64,000 nt of DNA, from contig NZ_CP029210.1 in assembly GCF_003100395.1 (NCBI RefSeq), forward strand, positions 1,302,001 through 1,366,000, in the 5' to 3' direction. Below the pieces are notes generated by a model, which worked only from the letters and a program-made list of their open reading frames with translations, did not search any database and was not told where the DNA came from. A program made the position numbers and the translations under genes. This document shows positions 28,366 through 36,795 of this stretch, piece after piece. The first letter of the stretch is position 1. Every line of letters starts with the position of its first letter. The DNA comes from Aquabacterium olei. GTDB taxonomy: Bacteria > Pseudomonadota > Gammaproteobacteria > Burkholderiales > Burkholderiaceae_C.

Positions 28366-28390
28366 CGGCACACTCATTGGGAGTGTGCCG
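28366..28390. promoter_or_regulatory. Perfect 10-bp inverted repeat before AraC gene
   Basis: CGGCACACTC and GAGTGTGCCG flank ATTGG. The repeat lies 39 nt after PF10118 copy 2 and immediately before the AraC-type gene. The following ATTTCGTTT is T-rich, so it could be a terminator. Its symmetry and position also fit an operator for the regulator. Confidence 0.5.
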
Positions 28391-28399
28391 ATTTCGTTT

Positions 28400-29470
28400 A
28401 TGCGTATTCCCCTTCCACCAGCCATGCTCGAGGCGCTGGGCATCCGGCCCATCCCGCTGTTCATGCTCTCGAGCTGGATCAAGGCCGCGGCCAAGTGCGG
28501 CTTCAACGTGCAGCCGCTCTTCAAGGAAGCGGGCATCACCATCGACCTGATCCGCCTCGAAGAGGCGCGGGTCTCGCCGCTGCAGATGGTGTCCGTGCTG
28601 GAGCAGTGCGTCGCGATGTCGCCGGACAAGTACTTTCCGCTGGTGCTGGGCGACACATTCGCCTTCGAATCGCTGCCCGAGTTCGAAACGCTGCTGACCA
28701 CCAGCCCCACGCTGCGCGACGCGCTCAATGCCGCCAAGATGGCGCGCAAGGTGGTGCTGCCCTGGATCACCATCGAGCTGGAAGAGCAGGGCGACGAAGC
28801 CCGCGTTGTCATCGGCTTCGACGTGCCCGTGCCCGACATCGGCCGGTTCGGCTTGCCGCTGCACCTCGTGTCCCACGCGATCATGGCGTGCGTGCGCAAG
28901 TTCGGCCGCAACCTCGTGGGCCACGAAGAGAACTTTCGCGAGGTGCGTTTCAAGATCGCGGAGGATGCGACGCCGCATGCCGCCCAGATGCGCGCGTTCT
29001 TTCCGGAGGGCATGGTCCGCTTCGGGCAGAAGGAAGACGCCCTCGTGTTCGACCGGCACGCCCTGGACGTGCAGCTGGAAGGGGCGTTTCCGGCCCTGCA
29101 TCAGCAGGCCCAGCAGCTTGCCGAGCAACGCCTGGGCAAGGAAACGCGCCGCCAGGGCGTGGCCGCCGAGGTGGAGGAGTTGATCGCACGCGATCCCACG
29201 CTGCTGGCGCTGGGCGTGGAAGACATGGCCGACCGCCTGAACCTTCACCCGCGCACCTTGCAACGGCGCCTCAAGGACGAGAACGACAGCTACCTGGGGG
29301 TCCAGGCGCGCATGCGGCATCGACTGGCGTGTGAATGGCTCAGGCGCGGCGAAGTGTCGATCGACGACATCAGCGTGCGCCTCGGCTTCTCGGATCGGCG
29401 GGCCTTCACGGCCGCGTTCAAGCGCTGGGAGGGATGCACACCGAGCGCTTGGCGCGAACGCCAGGTGTGA
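28400..29470 (+). CDS. AraC-family transcriptional regulator (copy 1)
   Basis: This 356-residue regulator has an N-terminal ligand-type domain of the PF12625 (OruR/ArgR-like AraC) class, with LGDTFAFESLPEFETLL and LPWITIELEEQG. The C-terminal AraC DNA-binding domain (about 255-356) has LNLHPRTLQRRLKDEN and the second helix-turn-helix LGFSDRRAFTAAFKRWEG. The first possible start is GTG 28385, inside the inverted repeat; ATG 28400 gives an N terminus matching the downstream paralogue and is preferred. Likely targets are nearby genes, including the PF10118 pair, by inference. Confidence 0.85.
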   Translation: MRIPLPPAMLEALGIRPIPLFMLSSWIKAAAKCGFNVQPLFKEAGITIDLIRLEEARVSPLQMVSVLEQCVAMSPDKYFPLVLGDTFAFESLPEFETLLTTSPTLRDALNAAKMARKVVLPWITIELEEQGDEARVVIGFDVPVPDIGRFGLPLHLVSHAIMACVRKFGRNLVGHEENFREVRFKIAEDATPHAAQMRAFFPEGMVRFGQKEDALVFDRHALDVQLEGAFPALHQQAQQLAEQRLGKETRRQGVAAEVEELIARDPTLLALGVEDMADRLNLHPRTLQRRLKDENDSYLGVQARMRHRLACEWLRRGEVSIDDISVRLGFSDRRAFTAAFKRWEGCTPSAWRERQV

Positions 29471-29782
29471 AAACACGGCCGGGTGATCTTGTAACACGCG
29501 TAGTCGAAAGGGCCCCTGGAGGGCCCTTTGTTTTGCGCGATTTGTCCCGCACCGAGGGAAACCACCGGGTACCGATGACGTGATCCGGGCCACTGGGATG
29601 GGGGGATTGGCGCCTTTTGCTCCGAAATGGCGCGCAAAATTCCTTGGCTGGCACCGGGGCAGGGCCTAAATTCAGACACACGGAAAAGCCGTTCGGCGCC
29701 CTCTGTAACGACGCTGAATCTGGTGGTTTTCGTTGTCAGATATACCACCCGACCTTACTGTATCGACCTGAACAGGACTGCC
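29471..29782. other. 312-bp intergenic region between the two AraC genes
   Basis: It contains the terminator at 29507-29534. The remaining 248 bp hold no convincing gene, RNA or clear promoter. The stretch just before 29783 is comparatively A/T-rich and is the likely promoter region. Confidence 0.6.
29507..29534 (+). terminator. Terminator after first AraC gene
   Basis: AAAGGGCCC / GGGCCCTTT with loop CTGGA, followed by GTTTT, lies 36 nt after the stop. Confidence 0.85.
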
Positions 29783-30838
29783 ATGCAAGTCACGCAAGCT
29801 CCCCGCACCACCTTGTCGTCCGTTCCCCTGCCGGCCCTCGGGAGCTGGCGTCAGGCCGCGTCCGTCTGCGGCTTTCCGGTCGAACAGGCGCTTTCAGAAG
29901 CCGGCATCGGCCCGCATGACAAACTGCAGGCGCAGATGCGCGTCAGCCCGGATGTCCTGCTCAAGGCCTTCTCGCGCTGCGTGGAAAGCGCCAAGGGCCG
30001 GCATTTCCCTTTCGTGCTGGGTGACTGCTTCGTGTTCGAGCACTACGCCGAATTCGATGCCTTCATCGCATCGTGCTCCACGGTGCGCGACATCCTCGAG
30101 CTGGCCGGCTGGGCCCGCGAGTTGCTGACCCCCTGGATGGAACTGCGCCTTGACGAGTTCAACGCCGAAGCCCATCTTCGCGTCGAGATGACCGTGCCCC
30201 ATGCCGACAGTGCCAAGCTGGCCCCGGTGCGTGAGGTGATGCTGGCTGCCGTCTACCAGCTGATCACCCGCGCGACCCGCGAGCCCCAGTGGCTGCTGTC
30301 CGTGCGGGTGTCGGGCCCGAAGCCGGATTACGCCCAGGAGTTCAACGACCACTTCCGCGTGCCGGTGTTCTTCGACGAAGGCATGGATGCGCTGGTGATG
30401 GACCGCCGCTGGCTCGACGCGCCGCTGCGCACGCCCGTGCCTCAGGTGCTGACCCGCGCTCGCCAGATGATCGAGCGCCGGCTGAGCCAGGAGGGCGGCA
30501 CCCGCCGCGTGGTGGACGAGGTGCGCTGGGCGCTCGAGCGCCGTCCCGAGCTGCTGCGTGAGGGGCTGGATGCCACTGCGTCGGCGCTGGGCTTGCACCC
30601 ACGCACGCTGCAGCGCCGGCTGCAGTCCGAAGGCATGAAGTACGTCGACATCCAGTCTGAGGCCAAGCTGCACCGCGCCCGCGTGATGCTCAAGCGCCGG
30701 GCCATCAGCATGGAGTCCATCAGCACCGAGCTGGGGTTCTCCGATCGACGCGCCTTCACCTTTGCGTTCAAGCGCTGGACCGGCCTGTCGCCCAGCGCCT
30801 ATCGCAACCAGCTGAACGCTGTGGGCGTGGCGCGCTGA
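29783..30838 (+). CDS. AraC-family transcriptional regulator (copy 2)
   Basis: This 351-residue regulator is homologous to the preceding one over its whole length. Shared features are an SW...AA..CGF start, VLGDCFVFEHYAEFDAF, LGLHPRTLQRRLQSEG and LGFSDRRAFTFAFKRWTGLSPSAYR. ATG 29783 follows the 312-bp gap, and an open frame back to 29627 shows no family similarity. Ligand and targets are unknown. The strong conservation of DNA-contacting helices between the two copies suggests similar or overlapping sites. Confidence 0.85.
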   Translation: MQVTQAPRTTLSSVPLPALGSWRQAASVCGFPVEQALSEAGIGPHDKLQAQMRVSPDVLLKAFSRCVESAKGRHFPFVLGDCFVFEHYAEFDAFIASCSTVRDILELAGWARELLTPWMELRLDEFNAEAHLRVEMTVPHADSAKLAPVREVMLAAVYQLITRATREPQWLLSVRVSGPKPDYAQEFNDHFRVPVFFDEGMDALVMDRRWLDAPLRTPVPQVLTRARQMIERRLSQEGGTRRVVDEVRWALERRPELLREGLDATASALGLHPRTLQRRLQSEGMKYVDIQSEAKLHRARVMLKRRAISMESISTELGFSDRRAFTFAFKRWTGLSPSAYRNQLNAVGVAR

Positions 30839-30913
30839 GACCACCCTGTTTTTGCGCGGGTCCCGGTGCAGGCCGGGCCGTCCTGAGGGCCGGGGCCTGA
30901 TAGAGTCCCGGCC

Positions 30914-32146
30914 ATGTCAGATCGCAATGAGCTTCACGGCCGGCACATCGTGCTCGGCCTGACCGGCGGCATCGCCTGCTACAAGTCGGCCGAACTGGTC
31001 CGCCTGCTCGTGAAGGCCGGCGCCACCGTCCAGGTCGTCATGACCGAGGCCGCCGAGGCCTTCATCACCCCGGTCACTTTCCAGGCCCTGTCGGGCCGAC
31101 CCGTCTTCACCAGCCAGTGGGATGCGCGCCCCGACAACAACATGGCGCACATCAACCTCGGGCGCGAGGCCGATGCCATCGTGATCGCGCCGGCCAGTGC
31201 CGACTTCATGGCCCGCCTGGCCACCGGTCGCGCCGACGAGCTGTTGAGCCTCACCTGTCTCGCCCGCCCGCGTGAGCACACCGCCTTGCTGGTGGCGCCC
31301 GCCATGAACCGCGAAATGTGGTCGCACCCGGCCACCCAACGCAACGTGGCCACCCTGCAGGCCGACGGCACGGTCATCCTGGGCCCCGGCTGCGGCGAGC
31401 AGGCCTGTGGCGAAACGGGCGACGGCCGCATGCTGGAACCTGAAGCGCTGCGCGACGCCGTGATCGCCCACTTCCAGCCCAAGGTGCTGGCGGGCCGCAA
31501 GGTGCTGATCACCGCAGGCCCCACCTTCGAGCCGATCGACCCGGTGCGGGGCATCACCAACCATTCCAGCGGCAAGATGGGCTTTGCGCTGGCCCGCGCC
31601 GCTCAGGAGGCGGGTGCGGAAGTCACACTGGTGGCGGGCCCGGTGCACCTGCCCACGCCGCGGGGCGTGCGCCGCATCGACGTGATGACAGCACAGCAGA
31701 TGCATGACGTGGTGCTGCCCGCGGCGGCACAGCACGAGGTCTTCATCGCCACCGCCGCCGTGGCCGACTGGCGTCCCGCCACGCAGAGCGACCAGAAGAT
31801 CAAGAAGGAAGGCAAGAAAGTGGCCCCGACCTTCGCGCTGACGGAGAACCCCGACATCCTGGCTGCGGTGGCCGCATTGCCCGGCGCACCGTACTGCGTG
31901 GGTTTTGCTGCAGAAAGCGAGCAGCTGCTGACCCACGCGCGCGCCAAGCTGCAGCGCAAGCGCATCCCGCTGATCATCGGCAACCTGGGGCCGGCCACCT
32001 TCGGGCGTGACGAGAACAGCCTGCTGGTGGTCGACGCCGATTCGCACCACGCCCTGCCGGCCGATGGCAGCCAGGCCGACAAGCTCACGCTCGCCCGCAT
32101 CCTGATGCAGGAACTCTCTCAACGCCTTTCGAACCGCACCGCATGA
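30914..32146 (+). CDS. coaBC: Bifunctional phosphopantothenoylcysteine decarboxylase/synthase CoaBC
   Basis: This 410-residue enzyme carries out two steps of coenzyme A synthesis. The N-terminal flavin CoaC half (1-190) has the PAMNREMW motif and the catalytic-Cys segment [15 protein letters not shown]. The C-terminal CoaB half has [27 protein letters not shown] and the KIKKEGKK lysine region. A TAGAGT -10-like hexamer ends only 7 nt before ATG 30914 and no Shine-Dalgarno is seen, suggesting a leaderless transcript. dut follows with an ATGA overlap. Confidence 0.96.
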   Translation: MSDRNELHGRHIVLGLTGGIACYKSAELVRLLVKAGATVQVVMTEAAEAFITPVTFQALSGRPVFTSQWDARPDNNMAHINLGREADAIVIAPASADFMARLATGRADELLSLTCLARPREHTALLVAPAMNREMWSHPATQRNVATLQADGTVILGPGCGEQACGETGDGRMLEPEALRDAVIAHFQPKVLAGRKVLITAGPTFEPIDPVRGITNHSSGKMGFALARAAQEAGAEVTLVAGPVHLPTPRGVRRIDVMTAQQMHDVVLPAAAQHEVFIATAAVADWRPATQSDQKIKKEGKKVAPTFALTENPDILAAVAALPGAPYCVGFAAESEQLLTHARAKLQRKRIPLIIGNLGPATFGRDENSLLVVDADSHHALPADGSQADKLTLARILMQELSQRLSNRTA

Positions 32147-32595
32147 CCACCGTCGACGTCCGCATTCTTGATCCCCGCATGGCAGACGCCTTGCCGGCGT
32201 ATGCCACGGCCGGCAGCGCCGGGCTTGACTTGCGGGCCTGTCTGGCCGAGCCGGTGGTGCTGCAGCCCGGGCAGGCGGAGCTGATCCCGACGGGTCTGGC
32301 GATCCATCTGGGCGACCCGGGGCTGGCCGCCATGATCCTGCCTCGCTCGGGGCTGGGCCACAAGCACGGCATCGTGCTGGGCAACCTCGTCGGCCTGATC
32401 GACTCCGACTACCAGGGCCCGCTGATGGTGAGCTGCTGGAACCGTGGGCAGGCCGCCTTCACGATCCAGCCCATGGAGCGCATCGCGCAGCTGGTGATCG
32501 TGCCGGTGGTGCAGGCGGCCTTCCGCCAGGTCGAGCAGTTCGGCGAGGCCTCCACGCGGGGGGAAGGCGGTTTCGGCTCGACAGGGCGGGGCTGA
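32143..32595 (+). CDS. dut: dUTP diphosphatase Dut
   Basis: This 150-residue trimeric dUTPase keeps uracil out of DNA and supplies dUMP. All five motifs are present: [42 protein letters not shown] and the C-terminal [10 protein letters not shown]. It overlaps coaBC by four bases, a common pairing in proteobacteria, and converges on slyD with 4 nt between them. Confidence 0.97.
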   Translation: MTTVDVRILDPRMADALPAYATAGSAGLDLRACLAEPVVLQPGQAELIPTGLAIHLGDPGLAAMILPRSGLGHKHGIVLGNLVGLIDSDYQGPLMVSCWNRGQAAFTIQPMERIAQLVIVPVVQAAFRQVEQFGEASTRGEGGFGSTGRG

Positions 32596-32599
32596 GCGC

Positions 32600-33124
32600 T
32601 CAGTGCAGCGTCTCGCCCGGCGGGGCAGACGGCGGCGCCAGGCTGAACAGGGACGACGAGACCGAGCCCTGTTCCACCTCTTCTTCGGTGGCGGTGCGCA
32701 CGTCACACACCTTCAGGGACAGGCGCAGCGCGATGCCGGCCAGCGGGTGGTTGCCGTCCAGCACCACGTGGCTGTCGTACACCTCGGTGACGGTGTAGAT
32801 CGCGTCCTTGGGCAGATCCGGGGTCGTGCTGCCCGCCGGCGGGCCGTCGAACTGCATGCCCTCGGAAACGCCATCGGGGAAGATGTCGCGTGACTCGAAA
32901 AACACCAGTTCGGCGTGGTAGTCGCCAAATGCGTGTTCGGGCTCGAGAAACAGGTGGGCCTCGAAGCCCTCGCTCTGGCCGATGAGGGTGGTTTCGACCT
33001 TGGCGAGCAGGTCCTCGCCGCCGACCAGGAATTCCATCGGTTCCTGCAGCTCGTCAATCAACCGGCCCTGGGCATCTTCAAGACGCCACGTCAGGCTCAC
33101 CACGCACGGAGAAGAAATGATCAT
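32600..33124 (-). CDS. slyD: FKBP-type peptidyl-prolyl isomerase SlyD-like
   Basis: This 174-residue protein has a split FKBP domain with an inserted IF flap, as in SlyD. The N-terminal strand V..LTWRLEDAQG, EFLVGGEDLLAKVETTLIG, EPEHAFGDYHAELV and the C-terminal DGNHPLAGIALRLSLKV fit this family. The C-terminal tail is Ser/Pro-rich and lacks the His-rich nickel tail of E. coli SlyD, so metal delivery is doubtful. Likely cytoplasmic chaperone/isomerase. Confidence 0.87.
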   Translation of the reverse strand: MIISSPCVVSLTWRLEDAQGRLIDELQEPMEFLVGGEDLLAKVETTLIGQSEGFEAHLFLEPEHAFGDYHAELVFFESRDIFPDGVSEGMQFDGPPAGSTTPDLPKDAIYTVTEVYDSHVVLDGNHPLAGIALRLSLKVCDVRTATEEEVEQGSVSSSLFSLAPPSAPPGETLH

Positions 33125-33223
33125 CCCGCGATCATCTCATGCCCGATGCCGCTGAGCGCCGCGCGCCGGTGACTTGAGCCTGCGCAGATGCCGAAGCGCG
33201 GCACTCGGCGCACAATCCCGGGC

Positions 33224-34438
33224 ATGCCTAGACAACCCGCCCCCGCGCACGCCGCCGTGCCTGCCGCCATCGACATCGACGCCCCGACCCCGCTGCTCGG
33301 CGGCATCAGCCCGCAGACCTTCATGCGCCGCTACTGGCAGAAGAAGCCGCTGCTGATTCGCCAGGCGGTGCCGGGCGTCAAGCCGCCCGTCGACCGTGCG
33401 GCGCTCTTTGCCCTGGCCGCCGAGGAAGAGGTCGAGTCGCGCCTCATTGTTCAGCGCCTGCCTGGCACCGAGCCGCGCGCACGCAAGGCCGCGGTCGACA
33501 CCGACGTCGGCTGGCGCCTGTCGCACGGCCCGTTCACGCGCCGGCAACTGCCGCCGCTGACCCAGCCCGGCTGGACCCTGCTGGTGCAGGGTTTGGACCT
33601 GCACGTGCCCGCGGCCACCGAGTTGCTGCAACGTTTCCGCTTCGTGCCGGACGCCCGTATGGACGATCTGATGATTTCGTACGCCACGGAGCAGGGCGGA
33701 GTGGGGCCGCATTTCGACTCGTACGACGTGTTCCTGCTGCAGGTGCACGGCAGCCGCCGTTGGCGCATCGGGCCGTTGAAGGACGCTTCGCTGCAACCGG
33801 ACGTGCCGCTCAAGATCCTCACGCACTTCGAGCCAGAAGAAGAATGGGTGCTCGAGCCGGGCGACATGCTGTACCTGCCGCCGCGCTGGGCCCACGATGG
33901 CATTGCGGAGGGCGGCGAGTGCATGACCTGCTCGATCGGGTTCCGCGTGCCGGAGGCGACCGAACTGGCGCGCGAGGTGCTGATCCGCTGGATGGAGGGC
34001 ATGGAAAGCCCCGAGAAGCCACAGCTGTACAGGGATCCGGGTCAGCCCGCCACCGTCACGCCGGGGCGGGTGCCGGCGTCGCTGCAGGACTTTGCAGCCG
34101 ACGCCGTGGCCCGCGCGCTGAAGGACCCCGAGGCCTTGCGCACGGCGCTGGGCGAGATCATGACCGAGCCCAAGCCGCGCGTGTGGTTCCACCCGGGCGA
34201 GCCGCTCCCGGAGGGCTGTGGCGTGCGCCTGGACGCGCGGACCCGCATGGTCTACGACGACAAGCGCGTGTTCGCCAACGGCGAATCGTGGCGTGCGGCC
34301 GGCAAGGACGCGCGGCATCTGCGTCTGCTGGCCGACCAGCGCTGGCTGGATGCCCGCACGGTGGCCCAGGCGAGCGACGCCCTGCGCGAGCTGCTGCACC
34401 AGTGGTCGGAGGACGGCTGGCTGCATCCGATGGGCTGA
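33224..34438 (+). CDS. JmjC-like cupin, ribosomal uL16 arginine hydroxylase type (RoxA/YcfD)
   Basis: This 404-residue Fe(II)/2-oxoglutarate oxygenase belongs to the family that hydroxylates ribosomal protein uL16. It shows FMRRYWQKKPLLIRQA near the N terminus, the metal motif HFDSYDVFLLQVHG (HxD), EPGDMLYLPPRWAHDG with the distal His, and a C-terminal winged-helix-like region. ATG 33224 is preferred; the frame is open to 33188. A CACAAT hexamer at 33211-33216 sits only 7 nt before that ATG, again suggesting a leaderless mRNA. The uL16 target is inferred from the family. Confidence 0.88.
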   Translation: MPRQPAPAHAAVPAAIDIDAPTPLLGGISPQTFMRRYWQKKPLLIRQAVPGVKPPVDRAALFALAAEEEVESRLIVQRLPGTEPRARKAAVDTDVGWRLSHGPFTRRQLPPLTQPGWTLLVQGLDLHVPAATELLQRFRFVPDARMDDLMISYATEQGGVGPHFDSYDVFLLQVHGSRRWRIGPLKDASLQPDVPLKILTHFEPEEEWVLEPGDMLYLPPRWAHDGIAEGGECMTCSIGFRVPEATELAREVLIRWMEGMESPEKPQLYRDPGQPATVTPGRVPASLQDFAADAVARALKDPEALRTALGEIMTEPKPRVWFHPGEPLPEGCGVRLDARTRMVYDDKRVFANGESWRAAGKDARHLRLLADQRWLDARTVAQASDALRELLHQWSEDGWLHPMG

Positions 34439-34457
34439 TACGGTAAGGAGGCAAGCC

Positions 34458-34958
34458 ATGCACGTGGCTGAAGGGCACGACACCGGTCGGATCGACGGAT
34501 GGCGCGATGCGGGCGACCGCTTTCGTGCTGCGATGGCCATGCTGGCCGCCTCACCCTCGGATGTCTGGGTGGCCGACAGGGACTTTGCCCATTGGCCGCT
34601 GGGCGAGCGCAGTGTGATGGCGGCGTGGCACGAGTGGGCTGTGACCGGCGGGCGCAAGCGCTTGACGCTGCTGGGGGGCGACTTCGACGCGTTGCCCCGA
34701 CGTCATCCGCGCTGGGCGCAGTGGCGAGGCACCTGGTCCCACCGCATCACCTGTCTGCGGGCGCCCGAGGCGTTGCGAGACGAAGTGCACCCGATATTTC
34801 TGCTGGACGGGATGATCGGGCTCAAGATTCTGGACTTGCGTCATGGCACGGGGCTGTGGTCCCGCGACAAGGCCCGTCTGGCAACCTGGCGGGCTGAACT
34901 TGACGTAATTTTGCAACGCTCGTCGGAGGCGCTGCCTCCTACCACCCTGGGCCTCTAG
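34458..34958 (+). CDS. Hypothetical protein with strong ribosome binding site
   Basis: This 166-residue protein is one I cannot assign to a named family. It is rich in Trp (WRDAGDRF, WPLGERSVMAAWHEWAV, WRGTWSHRITCL), has no signal peptide or membrane helix, and ends LPPTTLGL. A strong AAGGAGG lies 7 nt before ATG 34458, which settles the start. It is 19 nt after the RoxA-type gene, so the two are probably one operon. It may be a small cytoplasmic partner protein; function unknown. Confidence 0.75.
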   Translation: MHVAEGHDTGRIDGWRDAGDRFRAAMAMLAASPSDVWVADRDFAHWPLGERSVMAAWHEWAVTGGRKRLTLLGGDFDALPRRHPRWAQWRGTWSHRITCLRAPEALRDEVHPIFLLDGMIGLKILDLRHGTGLWSRDKARLATWRAELDVILQRSSEALPPTTLGL

Positions 34959-34977
34959 GGAATGATCGTAGAGACCC

Positions 34978-35117
34978 TATAATCCTTGATTGAATGTGGC
35001 GCAGAGGAAAACCGCTGCGATGCATCCTTTGCCCTTGTCTCGTTTCAAGATGGGACTGTGGGCTTTGCACAGTTCCAATACCTCGGTTTTAATTGACACT
35101 CCTTTGAGGACACAAGC
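34978..35117 (+). promoter_or_regulatory. Promoter -10 and long structured leader of small lipoprotein gene
   Basis: A consensus TATAAT lies at 34978-34983, without a good -35. The predicted leader is about 130 nt. It contains a stem at 35052-35076 (GGGACTGTG / CACAGTTCC, one G-U pair, 7-nt loop) and a weak GAGGACA ribosome site before ATG 35118. The leader has no open frame of note. Confidence 0.5.
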
Positions 35118-35324
35118 ATGAAAAAGTCGCTCCTGCTGGCTTCGCTGATCGCTGCCATGGCCCTGGCCGCTTGCGGTAAGAAAGAAGAACCCGCTGTTGA
35201 AGCCGCCCCGGCCGCTTCGGAAGTCGCTTCGGCTCCGGAAGTTGCCTCGGCTCCGGAAGCTGCTTCGGAAGTCGCTTCGGCTCCGGAAGCTGCTTCGGCC
35301 GCTTCGGCTGCTGCTTCGAACTGA
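35118..35324 (+). CDS. Small Ala/Glu/Pro repeat lipoprotein
   Basis: This 68-residue lipoprotein has the signal KKSLLLASLIAAMALAAC, with Cys19 the lipidated residue. The mature part is a low-complexity Ala-Ser-Glu-Pro stretch built on a repeating EVASAPE/AASEVASAPE unit, with no globular domain. Similar tiny lipoproteins are common in Burkholderiales; the role is unknown and could be structural, like a spacer in the envelope. It has its own consensus -10, a long leader and a strong terminator, so it is a single, probably highly expressed, transcription unit. Confidence 0.8.
   Translation: MKKSLLLASLIAAMALAACGKKEEPAVEAAPAASEVASAPEVASAPEAASEVASAPEAASAASAAASN
35214..35289 (+). repeat. Direct repeat inside small lipoprotein gene
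   Basis: A 28-bp unit is repeated perfectly at 35214-35241 and 35262-35289 (period 48 bp, 16 codons), with partial copies between. It encodes the EVASAPE repeats and could change length by slippage without a frameshift. Confidence 0.85.
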
Positions 35325-35343
35325 TTTCGGTTCGATTGTGCTG

Positions 35344-35372
35344 AAAAGCCGCTCTTCGGAGCGGCTTTTTTT
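35344..35372 (+). terminator. Terminator after small lipoprotein gene
   Basis: AAAAGCCGCTC / GAGCGGCTTTT with loop TTCG and seven T starts 19 nt after the stop. Confidence 0.93.
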
Positions 35373-35486
35373 CGTTCATATGTCGCTGTGCTTCAGGGTA
35401 CGCGACGGTGCTGGGCGTTGCATGCACCGCGTTCATGCAGGGTTAACCAGAGGCCTGCCTTTTCGCGCCGGATCTGCATGACGGTG

Positions 35487-35536
35487 TCAACAAAAAACCC
35501 CGACTCGGGCATGGCCCGATCGGGGTTTTTTGTTGA
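35487..35536. terminator. Large bidirectional terminator hairpin
   Basis: Perfect 17-bp outer arms (35487-35503 and 35520-35536) enclose an inner stem TCGGGC / GCCCGA around ATG. A and T runs flank both sides, so it works in either direction. It ends 27 bases before the bamC stop and most likely terminates bamC on the minus strand. Confidence 0.9.
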
Positions 35537-35563
35537 GGCGACGGACAGCGTCCGCCTCATGGG

Positions 35564-36733
35564 TCAGTTCAGTTCGTCAGCCAGTTGTTTGGCGATGCGG
35601 CGGGCGGTGTCACCGCTGGCGGCCTGGCCCTTTTCGTCCGTCACCCGCACCTGCGTCTGGGTGCGGCTCTCGCCAGAGACCTCGACGCGGTAGCGGCTCA
35701 GGCCCTCGGTCTGGCTCTTGTCGCTGCCGAACAGGCGCGCAAAGAACCCGGGCTTCTTGGCTTGCGGATCGGTGTCGGACAGCCGCACCTCGTAGATGCC
35801 CAGCTTGCGATCCCGGTTCTCGACCGTGAAGCCGCTGCGGTCGAGCGCCAGCCCGACGCGACGCCAGGCGGTGTCGAAGTCGGTGGCCACGGTGAGGCTG
35901 GTGCCATTGGCGGCGAGGGATGCCACCCGCGCCGTCTTCGAGTCGGCGGGCTGAGCGGCCGGGGCGGCGCCCGCTTCGGTCCGGGCCGCGGCGACGGTTT
36001 CCTTCGGCGCGCCCAGGCGCGCCATCAGGCGCGACAGCATCTCGGCCTCCAGGCCGGGGTCGCTCGGGCGGGTCTTCCAGGTCGTCTGCTCCTTGCGGGC
36101 GTCGACGTACTCTTCGATCATGCCGCGGTGCGTGATGTAGACCTCGGTCGTGCCGTTTGCGGCGCGTTCGATGCGGGTGCGGTACTGGTCGCGCTCGCCC
36201 GTGTCGTACAGCGCTTCGAACACGCGACCCAGCAGGTTGCGGATGCCGCCTTCGGGCACCTTCTTGCGGTTCTCGGCCCAGGACGTTTCCATCAGGCCGA
36301 TGTCACGGCGGTTGGTGGCCAGCTCGAAGCCCATCTCTTCCCAGAAGGCCTCGGCTTCGTCCCAGACTTTTTCCGGCGGCAGGGCGACGGCCAGCCAGCG
36401 GTTCTGGCCCTGGCGCTCGAGCTTGACCACGCCCTGGGTGTTGGGGGCCACTGCGGCACCCGGTGCGACGGCCGCTTCGGCCTGCGCGGTGTTGCGCGCC
36501 ATGCTCGTGGCCGAGACGGCGCCAGTGGCGACCTGGCCGTAGCGCGATTGTCCGGGCAGCTGACTCAGGTCGGGCGGCACGTCCAGCTTCACCGTCTTGG
36601 CGCCGCTGGTCTTGTAGTCGACCTTGTCACCGGACAAGGCGTTGTCAAGGGCAGAGCAACCGGAGGTGAGCAGTGCGACGGAGAGGGTCGCGCCCAGTGC
36701 AAGCGTGGTCGGGTGACGGGAGTGGATCGACAT
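35564..36733 (-). CDS. bamC: Outer-membrane assembly lipoprotein BamC
   Basis: This 389-residue lipoprotein has lipobox LLTSGC (Cys26). It is part of the BAM complex that inserts beta-barrel proteins. The N-terminal unstructured segment contains the conserved VDYKTSGAKTVKLDVPPDLSQL region that contacts BamD. Two helix-grip domains follow, separated by an Ala-rich linker (about 250-280). dapA is 62 nt upstream in the same direction, the standard dapA-bamC order. It ends at a strong bidirectional terminator. Confidence 0.93.
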   Translation of the reverse strand: MSIHSRHPTTLALGATLSVALLTSGCSALDNALSGDKVDYKTSGAKTVKLDVPPDLSQLPGQSRYGQVATGAVSATSMARNTAQAEAAVAPGAAVAPNTQGVVKLERQGQNRWLAVALPPEKVWDEAEAFWEEMGFELATNRRDIGLMETSWAENRKKVPEGGIRNLLGRVFEALYDTGERDQYRTRIERAANGTTEVYITHRGMIEEYVDARKEQTTWKTRPSDPGLEAEMLSRLMARLGAPKETVAAARTEAGAAPAAQPADSKTARVASLAANGTSLTVATDFDTAWRRVGLALDRSGFTVENRDRKLGIYEVRLSDTDPQAKKPGFFARLFGSDKSQTEGLSRYRVEVSGESRTQTQVRVTDEKGQAASGDTARRIAKQLADELN

Positions 36734-36795
36734 GGATGGAGGGAATGAGGCCGGGCAGGCCGTGCGAGGACGACCGTGCCCGGACGTCGGGTGAG

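Noticed and set aside
35388..35693. Short open frame after the small lipoprotein
   Set aside because: It spans a large terminator hairpin and runs antisense into bamC; no ribosome site or conserved sequence.
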